Assembly: GCF_040739495.1 (NCBI RefSeq)
Contig: NZ_CP145263.1
Coordinates: 1,922,001-1,986,000 of the forward strand
Reading direction: 5' to 3'
Origin: Staphylococcus capitis subsp. capitis
GTDB lineage: Bacteria; Bacillota; Bacilli; Staphylococcales; Staphylococcaceae
DNA length: 64,000 nt
Below, piece by piece: positions 49,247 through 60,361 of the stretch. Within the stretch, counting starts at the first letter, position 1. Every line of letters begins with the position of its first letter. The translations under genes and the position numbers were made by a program. Under the pieces are notes generated by a model that made no database searches, had not been told where the DNA came from, and saw nothing but the letters and a program-made list of their open reading frames with translations.

Positions 49247-50761
49247 TTATTTAATTAGACCTTCTTTTTTCAAATAATCTTTGGCTACTTTATAAGGATC
49301 TTGTTTTTTCACTGTTACTTTGTAGTTCATTTCTTGCATTTGTTCATCTGTAATTTTTCCAGCTAATTTATTCAACGGTTTCTTCACTTCAGGATGATCT
49401 TTCAAGAATTTTCCTTTAAACATTGGCGCACCTTGATATGGTGGGAAGACGTGTTTATCATCTTTCAACACAACCATATTATACTGTTTTAATTCAGCAT
49501 CTGTGGAATACGCATCGATTAAATTAATGTCTCCTTTTTCAACAGCTGTATAGCGTAGTTTAGGTTCCATTGTTTTGACATTAGAAATATTAAGATTATA
49601 TGCTTTCTTAACGGCTTTGAAACCATCCGGACGATCATTGAATTCCAGTGTAAACCCTGGTTTAAGTTTATCTTCTACTTTTTGTAAATCGCCTATGGTC
49701 TTAATGTTATTTTTCTTTGCGAAGTCTCGCTTAACAGCTAACGCATAAGTATTATTGTATTTCATTGGCTTTAGCATCGTCATATGATCTTTCTTCTCTA
49801 AACTTGTCTTCGCTTGCTGATATACCGCTGGTTCTTTTTTTGATTTTAAGTCTTCTTTAGTAAGCTCACCTAACACGGTACCAGTAAACTCTAAATAACC
49901 ATCTATATCATCAGATTTTAATGCATTAAATAAGAATGATGTTTTCCCCATTCCATCTTTAACATCCACCGTGTCATCTGTTTCATCCTCAATTAAGATT
50001 TTATACATGTTAGTGATAACAGACGGTTCTGAACCTAATTTACCCGCAAGTGTAATCTTATCGCCTTTTTGTGCAAATAGCGGAATCAATATTGCTAATA
50101 AAATAACTAGTACAATTGCACCAAGGGTAATTAATAGTTTTTTATAAGAAAGCTTTTCCATATATCTCAAAATTAAATCAAAAATAATAGCTAATAAAGC
50201 TGCTGGAATCGCACCAATTAAAATTAGTGAACTATCATTACGATCAATACCTAATAGAATAAGGTCCCCTAAACCTCCAGCACCAATTAATGCTGCTAAA
50301 GTAGCAGTACCGATAATTAATACCATTGCAGTACGAATACCTGCCATGATGACGGGCGTCGCTATAGGTAATTCTACCTTAGTTAGTCTTCTGAATGGTT
50401 TCATACCAATACCTTTAGCCGCTTCAACTAAAGACGGATCTACCTCTTCAATCCCAGTGTATGTATTACGTAGTATAGGTAATAGAGCATATACAACTAG
50501 CGCAATGATTGCAGGCACTCGTCCAATTCCAAATATTGGTATCATCAGACCTAATAACGCGAGTGAAGGAATGGTTTGTAATACCGCGGCGATATTCATT
50601 ACAATCTCTGATATTTTTTTCGTTTTTGTTAAGAGTATTCCTAAAGGCACTGCAATAATAGTTGCAATTAATAATGCGATAAACGAAATTTGAATATGTT
50701 CAATAATCGTAGAAAGAAGTTGTCCTTTTCTATCACCTAATGTGCTTAGAAACTCATGCAT
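49247..50761 (-). CDS. ABC importer permease fused to a substrate-binding domain (EgtU-like, OpuC family)
   Basis: The first about 215 residues are a permease with five or six helices and the EAA loop VEAAKGIGMKPFRRLTKVELP; a further helix near 222-242 is followed by an OpuAC-type binding domain (about 250-504, DKITLAGKLGSEPSVITNMYKIL). This one-polypeptide permease-plus-binder design and the single ATPase partner fit EgtUV, described as an ergothioneine importer in Streptococcus pneumoniae and found in staphylococci; older annotation calls it glycine betaine/carnitine/choline OpuC. The ATG at 50761 (behind AAGGAG) overlaps the ATPase gene stop by eight bases. Ligand specificity is inference. 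Confidence 0.85.
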   Translation of the reverse strand: MHEFLSTLGDRKGQLLSTIIEHIQISFIALLIATIIAVPLGILLTKTKKISEIVMNIAAVLQTIPSLALLGLMIPIFGIGRVPAIIALVVYALLPILRNTYTGIEEVDPSLVEAAKGIGMKPFRRLTKVELPIATPVIMAGIRTAMVLIIGTATLAALIGAGGLGDLILLGIDRNDSSLILIGAIPAALLAIIFDLILRYMEKLSYKKLLITLGAIVLVILLAILIPLFAQKGDKITLAGKLGSEPSVITNMYKILIEDETDDTVDVKDGMGKTSFLFNALKSDDIDGYLEFTGTVLGELTKEDLKSKKEPAVYQQAKTSLEKKDHMTMLKPMKYNNTYALAVKRDFAKKNNIKTIGDLQKVEDKLKPGFTLEFNDRPDGFKAVKKAYNLNISNVKTMEPKLRYTAVEKGDINLIDAYSTDAELKQYNMVVLKDDKHVFPPYQGAPMFKGKFLKDHPEVKKPLNKLAGKITDEQMQEMNYKVTVKKQDPYKVAKDYLKKEGLIK

Positions 50762-51731
50762 GTGTGACGTTCTCCTTTCTTTCAGATAAATAGTTGAAAA
50801 TGTCTTCACGCTTTAGTAAATACTGCTTTTGATCGTTACTATCTTTGACAATAACAGCATCTGTTTGTGCTAGAAGATGATAAATGTCTTCTACTTTTTG
50901 ATTTTCATTCACTTCAGGATAACTTGATGTAGTGGACATTTTACCTAATGGACGATGTACATTTAATTCCTTAATTTTAATATTAGTTAATTCGTTTCCA
51001 GATTGTTGTTCAAGGTGACTTCCCATAAATTGTTTAACAAAGTCAGTCTGAGGATGGTCTTTGAAACCTTGGGGTGTATCAATTTGTTCAACATGTCCAT
51101 CATTTAATAAACAAATTCTATCTCCCAATTTCATTGCTTCTTGAATATCATGCGTAACAAAAACAATTGTCTTTTTAATTTTAGTTTGTAACTCTATTAA
51201 ATCATCTTGTAATTTTTCTCTACTAATAGGATCTAATGCACTAAATGGTTCATCCATAATAATCACAGGAGGGTCTGCTGCCAAAGCGCGTACGACACCA
51301 ACGCGTTGACGTTGTCCACCTGATAATTCATCAGGTTTTCGATTTTTAAATTTTTCTGATTCTAAACCAACCATGTTTAATAATTCATCAACACGTTGCT
51401 CAATATCCTTATCTTTCCACTTCTTCATTTGAGGCACTTGTGCAACATTCTCTTTTATAGTCATATGTGGAAATAAAGCAATTTGTTGTAAGACGTATCC
51501 AATGTCCCAACGCATTTCATATACTGGGTAATCGCTAATAGGTTTACCTTTAAAATAAATATATCCTTCACTCAAAGGAATCAAGCGATTAATCATTTTG
51601 AGTGTTGTAGTTTTTCCACATCCTGATGGTCCAATTAATACGAAGAATTCCCCTTCTTTAATATTAAAACTCACGCTATCTACTGCGGTATTATTCCCAT
51701 ATCGTTTTGTAACATTCTTAAATTCAATCAC
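50754..51731 (-). CDS. ABC importer ATPase (EgtV-like, OpuCA/OpuBA family)
   Basis: An ABC ATPase with Walker A GPSGCGKTTT, signature LSGGQRQR, Walker B VIIMDEPFSALD and the switch His in VTHDIQEA. A C-terminal extension of about 75 residues holds CBS-like sequence (NQKVEDIYHLLAQTDAVIVKD). I start at GTG 51731 (MIEFKNVTKRYG), because GAAGGTG sits five bases before it; an upstream TTG and ATG would add 6 to 12 residues with no ribosome site. It is the first gene of the pair, coupled to the permease-binder gene by an eight-base overlap. Confidence 0.88.
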   Translation of the reverse strand: MIEFKNVTKRYGNNTAVDSVSFNIKEGEFFVLIGPSGCGKTTTLKMINRLIPLSEGYIYFKGKPISDYPVYEMRWDIGYVLQQIALFPHMTIKENVAQVPQMKKWKDKDIEQRVDELLNMVGLESEKFKNRKPDELSGGQRQRVGVVRALAADPPVIIMDEPFSALDPISREKLQDDLIELQTKIKKTIVFVTHDIQEAMKLGDRICLLNDGHVEQIDTPQGFKDHPQTDFVKQFMGSHLEQQSGNELTNIKIKELNVHRPLGKMSTTSSYPEVNENQKVEDIYHLLAQTDAVIVKDSNDQKQYLLKREDIFNYLSERKENVTHA

Positions 51732-51972
51732 AATTTCACCTTCGTTCATTCTACTAAAAGTAGACAATTTTAATCTATATTCCCTATTAAATCATTTTTA
51801 ATGTGAAAATAACATTTTATTAAGCTTTATATTATTGAATTTTTTAAATTTTCTACACTTATTAAAAATAGTATATGAATCAAGCAAATTCACTTGTGTT
51901 TTAGGATGATAGTTATGTTGTTGCTAAAACTTATATCACCAATCATTAAAAATAAAACGCTAACTCAAAAAT

Positions 51973-52007
51973 AACGACAAAATCTAAATGAGGTAGACTT
52001 TGTCGTT
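51973..52007 (-). terminator. uup-recQ terminator
   Basis: On the minus strand AACGACAAAGTCT and AGATTTTGTCGTT pair (one G-T) and ATTTTTG follows. Confidence 0.88.
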
Positions 52008-52023
52008 GATAGAATAAAGAATT

Positions 52024-53802
52024 TTATATACTTGTTTTATAGGTTTGTATTTTTTCTAAAAATTTAGGACAGTAATGCTTCAATTTATAGCTTCCTACAC
52101 CATCTATTGAAATCATTTCTTGTTTAGTTTCTGGTTTGCGTTTTGCAAATTCTTCAAGCGTGTAATCAGAAAAAATATTTACTGGAGGGATATCTAGTTT
52201 ATCGCTAAGTTGTTTACGTACTTCAACGAGTTCACTATAAAGTGCGCGATCGACACCTTCAACCGTATTGATATATACCTTTTCTTTGCTTTTTTGTTTA
52301 AACGGCGTAGTATAAACTTTCGTACTATCATTAAGTAAATCTTTAACTGAATTATCGCATATAAGGATTTCGTCATTTTCATTAAGATAACCTTTAAAAC
52401 GTAACTCATCAATTAAATGAGCTAATTCAGACGTAGTGTAGTTTTTCATTAAACCATGAGTTGTGAGTTGGTCGTAATCATTATATTTTATATAATCTGT
52501 AACTTCGCCTCTTAATACTTGAATAATCACGCTGTAGCTTTCCTGTTGTTTCATTCTAGCTATACAACTTATAATCATTTTAGCTTCACGCGTCATATCA
52601 TATGTTTTATTTTCTTGTACACAGTTACTGCATTGTTCACATTCTTCTAAATTTTCATTGGGTTCAAAGTAATGCACGATAGTAGCCTCAAGACATTTCT
52701 TAGTCTTCGTGTATTGAAGCATTTTAGTAAGTTTTTCACCCATTTTATCTTTATAATCATCATCTGCTTGAGAAACTGTAATAAAATACTCATGTAAGCC
52801 TTTATCTCGTTCACTAAATAATAGAATACATTCACTTTTTAAACCATCACGACCTGCACGCCCAGCTTCTTGATAATAAGACTCTATATCTCCAGGCATA
52901 TTGTAATGTACCACATAGCGCACATTTGATTTGTCTATCCCCATACCAAAGGCATTTGTTGCCACAACTACTTCTACACGGTCGTAAAGGAAATCGTTTT
53001 GGGATTCTTCACGTTCTTTATTTGTTAGACCGGCATGATAAATTGTACTTTTAACGTTTTCATTTTCTAAAGCTTCATTTAATTCTTCAACTTGCTTACG
53101 CGTTGAACAATAAATAATACCTGCTTGTCCCTCATGACTCGTAACGTAGTCCACTACAAATTTTTGACGTTGGTACGTTGGGTTCACTCTGAAAATTAAG
53201 TTGCGACGTTTCGTGCTCGTCTTAATTTCATCTTGTTTGCCAATGTTTAACTTTTCCATAATATCCTGTTGAACTTCAGCCGTAGCGGTAGCCGTTAATG
53301 CTACAATGGTAAAATTTTGTGGCAATGAAAATACTTTATGTATAACGCTTTGATAACTTGGTCTAAAATCATGACCCCATTTAGAAATACAATGCGCTTC
53401 ATCAAATGCAACTAAATGAATATTAACTTTTCGAAGTAAACTTAAGAAATATGAGTTCTCAAATCTTTCAGGCGCTACATATAAGAATTGAATATCGCCT
53501 TGCTTAAGTTCTTGTTCAATATCTATTTGTTGCTTCTGAGTCAAACTGCTGTTTAAGTACGCTGCTTTGATGCCCATAGCTTTAAGCTGATCCACCTGGT
53601 CTTTCATTAATGAAATGAGCGGGCTTATAACAATAGTCGTGCCTCCAAGCATAAGTCCTGGTACCTGATAACATAAAGATTTACCGCCACCGGTTGGAAG
53701 AACTCCAAGCGTATTGCGATGGTCTAATATTTTGGTTATAATCTCCTTTTGCCCTGGCCGAAATGTTTCGTAACCAAAATAATGCGATAAAGTTTCTTGC
53801 AT
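52024..53802 (-). CDS. recQ: RecQ-family DNA helicase
   Basis: A 3'-5' superfamily 2 DNA helicase for recombination and replication-fork repair. Walker A is LPTGGGKSLCYQVP (about 36-49), the DEAH box is in AFDEAHCISKWGHDFR, and the RecQ-Ct zinc site is C-x-C type in LEECEQCSNC. A winged helix follows and an HRDC domain ends the protein (about 510-590, VRKQLSDKLDIPPVNIFSD). The 592-residue length matches standard bacterial RecQ. It begins 13 bases after uup, so the two are co-transcribed. Confidence 0.95.
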   Translation of the reverse strand: MQETLSHYFGYETFRPGQKEIITKILDHRNTLGVLPTGGGKSLCYQVPGLMLGGTTIVISPLISLMKDQVDQLKAMGIKAAYLNSSLTQKQQIDIEQELKQGDIQFLYVAPERFENSYFLSLLRKVNIHLVAFDEAHCISKWGHDFRPSYQSVIHKVFSLPQNFTIVALTATATAEVQQDIMEKLNIGKQDEIKTSTKRRNLIFRVNPTYQRQKFVVDYVTSHEGQAGIIYCSTRKQVEELNEALENENVKSTIYHAGLTNKEREESQNDFLYDRVEVVVATNAFGMGIDKSNVRYVVHYNMPGDIESYYQEAGRAGRDGLKSECILLFSERDKGLHEYFITVSQADDDYKDKMGEKLTKMLQYTKTKKCLEATIVHYFEPNENLEECEQCSNCVQENKTYDMTREAKMIISCIARMKQQESYSVIIQVLRGEVTDYIKYNDYDQLTTHGLMKNYTTSELAHLIDELRFKGYLNENDEILICDNSVKDLLNDSTKVYTTPFKQKSKEKVYINTVEGVDRALYSELVEVRKQLSDKLDIPPVNIFSDYTLEEFAKRKPETKQEMISIDGVGSYKLKHYCPKFLEKIQTYKTSI

Positions 53803-53815
53803 GATTTCATTCCCC

Positions 53816-55699
53816 TTATTGTTCTTTTATTTCCTCAAGTTCACTCCATCTTGTGATGTCTGCTTCATATGTTTGTTCAAGTTGTTCTTTCTCTTCATTC
53901 AATTCTTTGATTTTGGCATAATCCGCACTGGCTGCTACCATCTCTTCATCAATTACTTCCAATCTTTCTTCCGTTTCTTCAATGCGAGTCATAATCGTTT
54001 CATATTCTAATTTTTCGTTATAAGAAAGCCCTGATTTCTTTCTTGATTGTACCTGTTGTTTAGATTGTTGCGCAGATTGTTTAGCTAATGATGTTTGCCT
54101 TTCCTGTTCTTTCTTATAAGCCTCATAATCTTCAAATGTTCCTTTGATTTTTTCCATGTAACCATCATGTATATACCAATATTCTTGTGCAACTTTGTTA
54201 AGGAAATATCGATCATGGCTGACTGTGATAACAGATCCACCGAAATCATCGATATAATCTTCTAATATAGTGAGCGTTTCAGTATCTAAATCATTTGTAG
54301 GCTCATCTAGTAAAAGTACATTGGGTTTATGAACTAACAAGCGTAATAAATAGAGTCTTTTTTGTTCTCCACCGGAAAGTTTATAAATTTTCTTACCATG
54401 CGTAGAACTTGGAAATAGGAATCGCTCTAATAATTGAGTGACAGAAATTGAAGTTCCATCCTTCTCTTTAGCCACTTCACTTTCTTCACGTAAATAATCT
54501 ATCATTCGGATGTCACGATCTAAAGTTTCCTCTGTTTGTTTAAAATAGGCTACCTTAACAGTCTGCCCAATCTTTAACTCTCCTTCAAATTCATGATCTT
54601 CGTTACTTAATATATTAAGCAGAGTTGTTTTACCTGCACCATTAGGTCCTACTACACCTATGCGTTGTCCACTTTGAATAATTTCAGTAATATCTTTAAA
54701 TAACACTCTGTCTTGAATCGACTTCGTTACGTGATTTAATTCATAAACTTGCTTACCTAGTCTTGAATAGGCAAGGTTCAATTCTCCTTTATCTTGAGAA
54801 TGTTGACTCTTTACTTCCGATTCTAGTTGATTAAAACGATTAATACGTGCTTGTTGTTTCGTTGTTCTCGCTTTAGCTCCCGCTCGCATCCAAGCTAATT
54901 CTTGTTTATATAATGCTTTTTGCTTTTGTTGTTGTTTTTGTTCAATTATCTCATTTTCAGCACGCATTGCTATGTAATCTTCATAATTACCTGGATACGC
55001 TTTTAACTTACCTCTATCTAGTTCAATTATACGTGTAGATACTTCATTTAAGAAATAGCGGTCGTGAGTTACAAATAAAACAGTATGTGGATATTGTTTT
55101 ACATAATTAATTAACCAGTTAATGGACTCAAAGTCTAAATGGTTTGTGGGCTCATCAAGTAGTAATAAATCTGGTTGTTCAATAAGCGTCTTAGCTAAAA
55201 CAACACGTTTTTGTTGTCCACCTGAAAGCTCACGAACATATTTATTAGTATCATTAATACCTAATTTGGATAATATCGTTTTAATTTCAGCATTATAATC
55301 CCACGCTTCATTTCTGTCCATTGCTTCTTGTGCACGCATCATTGTATTTAATTTAGTTTCACTTTGGTCATCGGCATAAGCATTTACAGCACTTTCATAT
55401 GCTTTGATAACACTTAATGTTGGTGTATCTGAACTTAATACTGCTTCAAATACTGTCATTTCTCCATCTAAATCTTGCTTCTGAGATGAATAACGTATTC
55501 GATATTGATTAGGGTGAGTAATATCTGCAGTAAAATCATCATCAATACCACCGATCACTTTGAGTAATGTACTCTTCCCTGTACCATTAATACCTACAAG
55601 ACCAATTCTCTCATGTTCTGAGATAGATAAATTTAAATTGTCGAATATGACTTTATCTGCATAGGATTTATTTAAATGTTCAATTTTATATGCTTCCAT
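53816..55699 (-). CDS. ABC-F family ATPase, Uup-like
   Basis: A 627-residue ABC-F protein: two ABC domains without membrane helices. Walker A motifs are GINGTGKST and GPNGAGKTT; signatures are LSGGQQKR and LSGGEQKR; the linker between them is the charged helical hairpin (about 240-320) that would reach into the ribosome E site. The C-terminal about 90 residues are a coiled coil typical of Uup. Its role is ribosome rescue or DNA-linked; it does not carry an obvious antibiotic-resistance type linker. I use the ATG at 55699 behind AAAAGGAAG. It precedes recQ. Confidence 0.9.
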   Translation of the reverse strand: MEAYKIEHLNKSYADKVIFDNLNLSISEHERIGLVGINGTGKSTLLKVIGGIDDDFTADITHPNQYRIRYSSQKQDLDGEMTVFEAVLSSDTPTLSVIKAYESAVNAYADDQSETKLNTMMRAQEAMDRNEAWDYNAEIKTILSKLGINDTNKYVRELSGGQQKRVVLAKTLIEQPDLLLLDEPTNHLDFESINWLINYVKQYPHTVLFVTHDRYFLNEVSTRIIELDRGKLKAYPGNYEDYIAMRAENEIIEQKQQQKQKALYKQELAWMRAGAKARTTKQQARINRFNQLESEVKSQHSQDKGELNLAYSRLGKQVYELNHVTKSIQDRVLFKDITEIIQSGQRIGVVGPNGAGKTTLLNILSNEDHEFEGELKIGQTVKVAYFKQTEETLDRDIRMIDYLREESEVAKEKDGTSISVTQLLERFLFPSSTHGKKIYKLSGGEQKRLYLLRLLVHKPNVLLLDEPTNDLDTETLTILEDYIDDFGGSVITVSHDRYFLNKVAQEYWYIHDGYMEKIKGTFEDYEAYKKEQERQTSLAKQSAQQSKQQVQSRKKSGLSYNEKLEYETIMTRIEETEERLEVIDEEMVAASADYAKIKELNEEKEQLEQTYEADITRWSELEEIKEQ

Positions 55700-55826
55700 G
55701 CTTATCTTCCTTTTCAAATAAAGAATATTGTCAACTATCGAATTTTTAAAATAATTTTGTTAAGCTTAATTCAGTTCTATATATTATACACCTTTTTAGA
55801 CTTAAATGATACAAGGAGACATACTT

Positions 55827-56642
55827 ATGGCACAATTCTTTGAAAATCTGCCACCATATATCCAAGCACTTACAGCTGGTATCATCACGTGGTTATTAAC
55901 TGCGCTTGGTGCTGCAGCTGTTTTTGTGTTTAAGAAGGTAAATGATAAAGTATTAAACTCAATGCAAGGTTTTGCAGCAGGTATTATGATAGCAGCAAGT
56001 TTTTGGTCGTTATTAGAACCTGCCATTGAGTCCAGTAAAGGAAGTTCAGTACCATGGCTTCCAGCTGCAATAGGTTTTATTCTCGGTGGCTTCTTTATTC
56101 GAGCATTAGATTATGTGATTCCTCATATTCACCAAAATGCTCAAGATAAAAATCAGCAACGTGAAGGTGTGAAAACATCACTCGGTAAAAATACATTACT
56201 TGTATTAGCAATTACGCTACACAATATTCCTGAGGGATTATCGATAGGTGTCGCATTTGGAGGCGTTGTTTCAGGAAATGGACAAGCCACTTTCTTAGGT
56301 GCAATAGGTCTCGCTATAGGTATTGGTATTCAAAATATTCCTAAAGGAGCTGCATTGTCCATGCCAATTAGAGCTGCAGGTGCTTCTCGTTTGAAATCTT
56401 TTAACTATGGTCAAGCTTCAGCTATTGTTGAACCAATTTTTGCAACAATCGGTGCAGCTGCTATTTTAGTTGTAAATCCAATTTTACCTTATGCATTGGC
56501 CTTTGCCGCTGGTGCGATGATTTTCGTTGTTGTTGAGGAACTTATTCCAGATTCTCAATCTGGTAATAATACTGATTTAGCTACAATGAGTTTAATGATT
56601 GGGTTTACGATTATGATGATACTTGATGTTGCCCTTGGTTAG
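55827..56642 (+). CDS. ZIP-family metal transporter (ZupT-like)
   Basis: A 271-residue, eight-helix ZIP transporter. The metal-binding helices are seen in TLHNIPEGLSIGVAFGG and GIGIQNIPKGAALSMPIRAAG, with EPIFATIGA and VVEELIPDSQ as further conserved segments. In the second motif the usual Glu of the xxPEG pattern is Lys (NIPKG), so this is a variant in the metal site. It may move zinc, iron or manganese inward. AAGGAG lies eight bases before the ATG at 55827. It converges with ltaS onto a shared terminator. I saw no Zur or Fur site upstream. Confidence 0.88.
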   Translation: MAQFFENLPPYIQALTAGIITWLLTALGAAAVFVFKKVNDKVLNSMQGFAAGIMIAASFWSLLEPAIESSKGSSVPWLPAAIGFILGGFFIRALDYVIPHIHQNAQDKNQQREGVKTSLGKNTLLVLAITLHNIPEGLSIGVAFGGVVSGNGQATFLGAIGLAIGIGIQNIPKGAALSMPIRAAGASRLKSFNYGQASAIVEPIFATIGAAAILVVNPILPYALAFAAGAMIFVVVEELIPDSQSGNNTDLATMSLMIGFTIMMILDVALG

Positions 56643-56696
56643 GCATATTTTAGTTACTTTGGTGAAATGATAATGTTGATTGATTTGCTTATATAA

Positions 56697-56757
56697 AAAA
56701 GAGGACTATCAGATATATTGTTTCGCGCTATGCGAAGAATCTGATAGTCCTCTTTTT
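56697..56757. terminator. bidirectional terminator between ZIP gene and ltaS
   Basis: GAGGACTATCAGAT (56701-56714) and ATCTGATAGTCCTC (56739-56752) form a perfect 14-bp stem, with A6 before and T5 after, and a second small hairpin TCGCG-like inside the loop. Confidence 0.93.
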
Positions 56758-56767
56758 GTGTATGAAG

Positions 56768-56813
56768 GAAAATCTGGATTGAGTAAACTTGGTTTAGCTA
56801 CTCAATCCAGATT
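56768..56813 (-). terminator. ltaS-proximal terminator
   Basis: AATCTGGATTGAGTA and TACTCAATCCAGATT form a perfect 15-bp stem with a 14-base loop; on the minus strand TTCC follows. It is a second hairpin in tandem with the one at 56697-56757. Confidence 0.8.
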
Positions 56814-56824
56814 GATGTGTGGTA

Positions 56825-58807
<1,983 letters not shown>

Positions 58808-59009
58808 TTATCACAATGTTTAATAATCAAATAAAAAATTTCAAAGCTGATAATCAGAAATTAATTATAAAACTTAATACGTACTTTGGATTTAATACTC
58901 AATTATCAAAATGATATATCGTCGCTTTCCGACAATTCAATATTTACTGGTTTATTTTATATTTCCTTTAATGTTCCATTGACTCAGTGTTTAATAACTA
59001 TTTATTCAT

Positions 59010-59037
59010 TTTATAAAACTTAACTTTAACATATCAA
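59010..59037 (-). promoter_or_regulatory. candidate ltaS promoter
   Basis: On the minus strand TTGATA (59032-59037), a 16-base spacer and TATAAA (59010-59015). This would give a leader of roughly 240 bases before the ltaS ATG. Confidence 0.5.
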
Positions 59038-59115
59038 TATAAGCTAGTCGTACTATAGACATGTGCTAACTCATTCTTTAAAGATGTTAACTTTTTATTA
59101 AGAAATTATGATGTT

Positions 59116-59132
59116 TGTAATCATATTGTAAT
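59116..59132 (+). promoter_or_regulatory. WalR-type box upstream of ltaS
   Basis: TGTAATCATATTGTAAT matches the WalR (YycF) direct repeat TGTWAH-N5-TGTWAH at every fixed position. It lies about 80 bases upstream of the candidate ltaS -35 and in the orientation opposite to ltaS. Confidence 0.6.
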
Positions 59133-59356
59133 AATAATACATAGTTCAATTTATAAATATATAGTAATGTGTTGCAAATATCAAGTAAAAACACGATTTA
59201 AAAGTATAGTGTTACCACTCATGCACCTTTTTCAAACAATTGAGTGACTTAAAGTTTTAATAAAACAATATCTTATTATAGTTATTTATCTCAATCATTT
59301 CATCATACTTTAGTACTAGCTAACTAAAATAACTTTCATTCAGCCGCTTCAACAAG

Positions 59357-60361
59357 CTATTTCAACATTTCAAGTTGCATGCGATACTCAATACCGTGAA
59401 ACAGTTGGTTTAGCCAATTACTATACTTAATAAGGTTTTTCTCCGCTGTTTCAATATCTATAAATTGAAATTTTAATTTTGAACCTTGAGGTTTTTGAGC
59501 TAACTTTGTTAAATGATAACTCGCTATGGTTCCAATTTGAGGATAGCTTCCTAATGTATAGTGATCATTTAATAAGACGATAGGTGTACCATCTCTTTTA
59601 ACTTGTATAGTTCCTTTTTTTACTGATTGATGTGCCGGCATGTCATCATAATAGGCTTTAATTTTCTGACCATCTAATAACATTCCTACTCTGTTCGTTT
59701 TACTAGATACTTTATAATCGGTTAAAGTAAAACGCTGTATCGCATCCTTCTTAAAATCTTCAGTACCTTTATTCTTAATTACATGAAACACGTCCGAAAT
59801 ATAATTAAAGGATAAGGCGTATCCATCTATGCCCCAATCAGTTGTACGTGTTTCAGATAAATTTTCAAATAATTTAATATGGCGTTTAGAATAGTCACGT
59901 TTTAACTCTACTTCATCCCCGTTTTCCAATTTTCTTCCTTTGAAACCACCTATTTTAACATTGAAATCCGTAGACGTAGAATCAAGCCATTTATCTAACT
60001 TAAATCCCCCTCCAATTGCTAAATATACACGTGAGGTGCGACTAGTTTCTTTAAATTTAAGTACTTCCCCTTTTTCAATAAGATATAATTTATTAGGATA
60101 TACCTTTATATTTTGAGTTTCAGCTTTGAAATTACCCCCGGTCAATGCAATCAACGCAGGTTCAGTAAAGCGGATCTTAGCCATTTTATGTGTCATTTCA
60201 AGTGTAGCTTCATTCTTATCATTAGCTACAAGTCGGTTAGCAATTTCATGCGCTAAATCATCTAATGCTCCACCAGGTATTACGCCGTCATGTTCATAAC
60301 CATCTCGCCCAAAATCTTGAAAGCTACTAAACAGCCCACTATTTTCAATTATGATTGACAT
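59357..60361 (-). CDS. pxpC: 5-oxoprolinase subunit C-like / KipA family protein
   Basis: A 334-residue biotin-dependent carboxylase-like (KipA/PxpC) protein. Family features are the start SIIIENSGLFSSFQDFGRDGY, ALTGGNFKAE, YLAIGGGFKLDKWLDSTST and RVGMLLDGQKI. With PxpB it would form the catalytic core of ATP-dependent 5-oxoproline hydrolysis, needing PxpA as the third subunit. It overlaps pxpB by 17 bases, and AGGAG precedes the ATG. No pxpA (LamB/YcsF) gene is in this window, so the reaction cannot be taken as shown. Confidence 0.85.
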   Translation of the reverse strand: MSIIIENSGLFSSFQDFGRDGYEHDGVIPGGALDDLAHEIANRLVANDKNEATLEMTHKMAKIRFTEPALIALTGGNFKAETQNIKVYPNKLYLIEKGEVLKFKETSRTSRVYLAIGGGFKLDKWLDSTSTDFNVKIGGFKGRKLENGDEVELKRDYSKRHIKLFENLSETRTTDWGIDGYALSFNYISDVFHVIKNKGTEDFKKDAIQRFTLTDYKVSSKTNRVGMLLDGQKIKAYYDDMPAHQSVKKGTIQVKRDGTPIVLLNDHYTLGSYPQIGTIASYHLTKLAQKPQGSKLKFQFIDIETAEKNLIKYSNWLNQLFHGIEYRMQLEMLK

